A DNA stretch of 64,000 nt from Thioalkalivibrio sp. ALJ12 (GTDB lineage Bacteria; Pseudomonadota; Gammaproteobacteria; Ectothiorhodospirales; Ectothiorhodospiraceae), in contig NZ_KB899539.1 in assembly GCF_000378305.1 (NCBI RefSeq), positions 529,854-593,853 on the forward strand, read 5' to 3'. The translations under genes were made by a program, and so were the position numbers. Below the pieces are notes generated by a model that saw only the letters and a program-made list of their open reading frames with translations, ran no database searches and was not told the origin of the DNA. Of the stretch, positions 61,351 through 64,000 are shown in pieces. How positions within the stretch are numbered: position 1 is the first letter of the stretch; each line of letters begins with the position of its first letter.

Positions 61351-63054
61351 ATGCGTTATCTCGCCCTGGCGGCAGACTATGACGGAACCCTCGCCTCGGA
61401 TGATCGGGTTTCGGAGGACACCGTTCGTGCCGTCGAACGGCTCAGAAAATCGGGACGACGGGCGATCCTGGTCACCGGGCGGCGGGTGGATGACCTGTTG
61501 TCAGTCTGTCCTTGTGCGCGCCTCTTCGACCTGGTCGTGGCGGAAAACGGCGCCATTGTCTACAACCCTGCGACCCGGGAGGAAGCGCGTTATGCCAACC
61601 CCCCGCCGAAGCTGTTGCTCAAGGGTCTCCGAGAGCGCGGCGTGGAGCCCCTGGAGATTGGGCAAGTGGTCGTCGGGACTCAGGCAGCACAACGAGCGGC
61701 CGTGCAGGGCGTGATCTGGGAACTCGGACTGGAAGCACAGGTGATCGCCAACCGTGGCGCCCTGATGGTCCTGCCGGCCGGCGTCAATAAGGCCAAGGGA
61801 CTGGAGCGTGCGCTGCGCAAGCTGGGGCTTTCGCGTCATGAGGTGGTGGGAATCGGCGACGCCGAGAATGACCACTCGTTTCTGGACTTGTGCGAATGCT
61901 CCGTGGCAGTCGCCAACGCAGTGCCGTCCCTGAAGGCGTCCGCCAGCCTGGAGACCGCTGGCGAGAACGGGAACGGCGTCATCGAACTGATCGACGACTT
62001 GATCGCAAACGATCTGCGCCGGCTGGACAGCCGGCTCGAACAGCACCTGATCCCGCTCGGCACAGCGGCAGACGGGAGGCTGATCAACCTGTCGCCATTC
62101 GGGCACAACATGCTGGTTGCCGGGCCCTCGGGCAGTGGCAAGTCCACGTTCGCCGCGGGCATCATCGAGCGGTTAATCGAGAAAGACTTCCAGGTCTGCA
62201 TCGTCGACCCGGAAGGCGACTACGGAACGCTGGCCGACGTGGTGGCACTCGGCAACCAATGGCGTGCTCCAGCCGTCACGGAGATCCTCTCGATCCTCGA
62301 GGATCCGAAGATCAACCTGAGCATAAACCTCCTTGGCATACCGCTTGGGGACCGGCCCCAGTTTTTTGCGCAACTCATCCCCAACCTACAGGCCATGCGC
62401 GCACGCACTGGGCGGCCACACTGGCTGGTGCTCGACGAGGCCCACCACATGCTCCCCGATACATGGGGGCATACCGGATCCGCGTTGCCGAAACGGATCG
62501 GCGAGAGTGCCCTGGTAACTGTGCATCCAGAGCATGTCGCATCGGAGATCCTGGCGCCGGTCGACATTGTCATCGCCATTGGATCTTCACCCGAGGAGAC
62601 ACTGGCCAAGTTCGGGCGGGCCACGGGCAGAACGGTCCCGTGGTCCGACAGCCTGACACAAGAGCCGGAGCAGGTGATCGCCTGGTTTATCGATGAACCC
62701 CCGTTCGCCATGCGCCCCATGCCCGGGCGCGCAGAGCGCGTGCGCCATCATCGCAAGTATGCCGAGGGCGACCTGCGGTGGCACAGCTTCTATTTCCGAG
62801 GGCCCGACAGCCGCCACAACCTGAAGGCACAGAACATGGCCATTTTTTGCCAGATCGCCCAGGGCATCGACGAACAGACTTGGCTATTTCACCTGCGCCG
62901 CGGCGACTATTCGCGCTGGTTTCGGCACGCGGTCAGAGACGAGTTCCTGGCGGATGAGGCACAGCGCGTCGAGCAGCGCACCGACCTGGCACCGGCACAG
63001 ACGCGCCAGATGATCACCGAACTGGCGCAAGCCCGCTACACCCTGCCGCCATGA
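61351..63054 (+). CDS. HAD phosphatase fused to HerA/DUF87-like ATPase
   Basis: A 567-residue fusion. Residues 1-225 are a Cof-type HAD phosphatase: AADYDGTLASD (DxDGT), ILVTGRR, NKAKGLERALRKLG and GIGDAENDHSF, with a cap between. Residues about 235-430 are a P-loop ATPase: MLVAGPSGSGKSTFAAGII (Walker A), VCIVDPEGDYGTL, and WLVLDEAHHMLP (Walker B). The tail has a histidine- and arginine-rich region (RVRHHRKYAEGDLRWHSFYFRGP). No partner is adjacent except the divergent CBS protein. Function unknown; the combination suggests nucleotide- or sugar-phosphate-linked signalling or a motor with a phosphatase head. Confidence 0.85.
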   Translation: MRYLALAADYDGTLASDDRVSEDTVRAVERLRKSGRRAILVTGRRVDDLLSVCPCARLFDLVVAENGAIVYNPATREEARYANPPPKLLLKGLRERGVEPLEIGQVVVGTQAAQRAAVQGVIWELGLEAQVIANRGALMVLPAGVNKAKGLERALRKLGLSRHEVVGIGDAENDHSFLDLCECSVAVANAVPSLKASASLETAGENGNGVIELIDDLIANDLRRLDSRLEQHLIPLGTAADGRLINLSPFGHNMLVAGPSGSGKSTFAAGIIERLIEKDFQVCIVDPEGDYGTLADVVALGNQWRAPAVTEILSILEDPKINLSINLLGIPLGDRPQFFAQLIPNLQAMRARTGRPHWLVLDEAHHMLPDTWGHTGSALPKRIGESALVTVHPEHVASEILAPVDIVIAIGSSPEETLAKFGRATGRTVPWSDSLTQEPEQVIAWFIDEPPFAMRPMPGRAERVRHHRKYAEGDLRWHSFYFRGPDSRHNLKAQNMAIFCQIAQGIDEQTWLFHLRRGDYSRWFRHAVRDEFLADEAQRVEQRTDLAPAQTRQMITELAQARYTLPP

Positions 63055-63288
63055 GCCGGCGGGACGGCCGGCGCAAGCGCACCACCAGTCGCGTCAGGCT
63101 CGAGCACGTCAGGTTTCTTTCCAGACAGGCGCTCGGGACCCGGGAATGCTGCGCTCGCAATCGTATAACTGACTGTTTGTTCTTTCTTCCCCTTGGTTGG
63201 CATGGGCTTCGCTTGGGCCGTGTCGTCGGGCGTTGGTGGCGGATTGGAGCCGCTCAAGGCCTGGCCAGCCAATCCAGGGAACCTATTG

Positions 63289-64000
63289 ATGAAACGCGCC
63301 CACAATCACAGCCGCTCCCTCTTCTTCCTTGTCGGCATTGCGCTCGCCGCCTCCGGCTGTGGCCAGCCAGACGAAGCCGATGCAGCCAATGCGGCGGATC
63401 CGGAGGATGCAGAGGAAACCCGCAGCCTCGGCCCGCCCAACCCCTATCTGAAGAACCTGCCCGAACTCGAGCAGGCGCGCTTCGATGAATCCGCGCAGTT
63501 ACAGCAGGAACTGCGACAGATGCAGGCCACCGACTGGGAGCAGGCCGAAGCGTTCCGCAGTCACGTCGCCGAAAGAGAACGGCACTGGGACGAGAAGATC
63601 GCCGCGTACGTTCACACGAACCTGGTGGGACAAACCATCCCATTGACGCCGATCGACGCCAGGCCATACACCGTTGACGAGCTCAGGATCGAAGGAAGAA
63701 GGCCCATGCCGTTCAATCACCTGATCCTGACCGGAACAGCCACGCTGACGCAGGACCTGACCGAACCGGACAGCGACGAACCTGCCCCGCCAGCCTTCAC
63801 CCTGAGGGGGCCGCCGATCATCGGTGCGGGGGATTTCCTGGATCACCGAGGCCAGACGCTTACCCTGTTCGTCCAGGCAGCGGACCTGGATGGCAACAAG
63901 ATCCCCGCGATCAAGGCACGACTGACATCGACCGGGACTGCACAACGCGAAGAGCTCGTCGCAGGCAAGACGTTCGAACTGCAGATGAGTGTCGACCGGA
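63289..64000 (+). CDS. lipoprotein, unknown, 3' end beyond window
   Basis: The frame opens at the ATG at 63289 (after AGGGAACC) and runs off the right edge without a stop, 237 codons seen. A lipobox (ALAASGCGQ) is followed by an acidic Ala/Glu/Asp stretch, ELEQARFDESAQLQQELRQMQ, then HLILTGTATLTQDL and TLTLFVQAADLDGNKIP. No family is recognised. Confidence 0.7.
   Translation, partial: MKRAHNHSRSLFFLVGIALAASGCGQPDEADAANAADPEDAEETRSLGPPNPYLKNLPELEQARFDESAQLQQELRQMQATDWEQAEAFRSHVAERERHWDEKIAAYVHTNLVGQTIPLTPIDARPYTVDELRIEGRRPMPFNHLILTGTATLTQDLTEPDSDEPAPPAFTLRGPPIIGAGDFLDHRGQTLTLFVQAADLDGNKIPAIKARLTSTGTAQREELVAGKTFELQMSVDR

Noticed and set aside
63036-63305. 89-codon minus-strand frame in the gap before the last lipoprotein
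   Set aside because: No ribosome-binding site, overlaps both neighbouring genes and has no protein-like pattern.

Overview
The window is high-GC, gene-dense bacterial chromosome with short intergenic gaps, Shine-Dalgarno starts and many GTG starts. The gene set (cyclic-di-GMP enzymes, BdlA-like chemoreceptor, flagellin, DksA-like zinc finger, DUF4168 and DUF4197 proteins, MliC, AcuI/YhdH, ThiI with rhodanese tail) suggests a gammaproteobacterium. An Ectothiorhodospiraceae member such as Thioalkalivibrio is my guess from content and composition only. No rRNA, complete tRNA, CRISPR array, prophage or transposase gene is visible.

Layout. 1-7632: ABC exporter, YbaK-type deacylase, luciferase-like monooxygenase, a stand-alone divergent TrpB, DksA-like zinc finger, HDAC-like hydrolase, CPBP protease, and a ferric-reductase-like flavocytochrome followed by a cytochrome b5-like protein. 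7639-17550: pseudokinase-HDOD-GAF protein, DUF2235 hydrolase, Hsp20 divergent from a rhomboid protease, sialidase-like exported protein with isoaspartyl peptidase, adenine deaminase, amidase. 17767-27236: REC-REC-GGDEF regulator, methyltransferase, GspE/PilB-like ATPase, AcuI, ThiI with a YbgA/DUF523 protein, patatin phospholipase with a pentapeptide protein. 27440-33440: Gly/Ala/Glu-rich exported protein, CSS-EAL phosphodiesterase overlapping an OmpA-like lipoprotein, convergent diguanylate cyclase, PRC-barrel protein, Crp/Fnr regulator, CsbD protein. 33684-45000: lactate permease, MliC, an orphan flagellin with a near-consensus sigma-28 promoter, lipoprotein and BdlA-like receptor divergent across a TGTACA palindrome, two exported unknowns, an EAL protein behind a structured leader, DUF4168. 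45311-55209: DUF4197, lipase-like hydrolase, solute-binding protein, NQO-UbiA fusion, SRPBCC proteins, two phosphoribosyltransferases, dienelactone-hydrolase-like protein, VOC proteins, and two copies of a short inverted-repeat element. 55237-64000: K+-independent membrane pyrophosphatase, HIT protein, membrane unknowns, CBS protein, HAD-ATPase fusion, and a lipoprotein cut by the window edge.

The strongest signals are: (1) a non-autonomous MITE-like element of 271-299 bp with 31-bp terminal inverted repeats in two copies, one of which has split a VOC/glyoxalase gene whose C-terminal codons survive on the far side; (2) a pseudokinase fused to HDOD and GAF; (3) an NQO-type flavodoxin fused to UbiA; (4) a HAD phosphatase fused to a HerA/DUF87-like ATPase; (5) a concentration of cyclic-di-GMP and motility genes between about 17.8 and 44.5 kb, including a possible RNA leader in front of an EAL gene.

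Functions are inferred from motifs read by eye; no database search was run.
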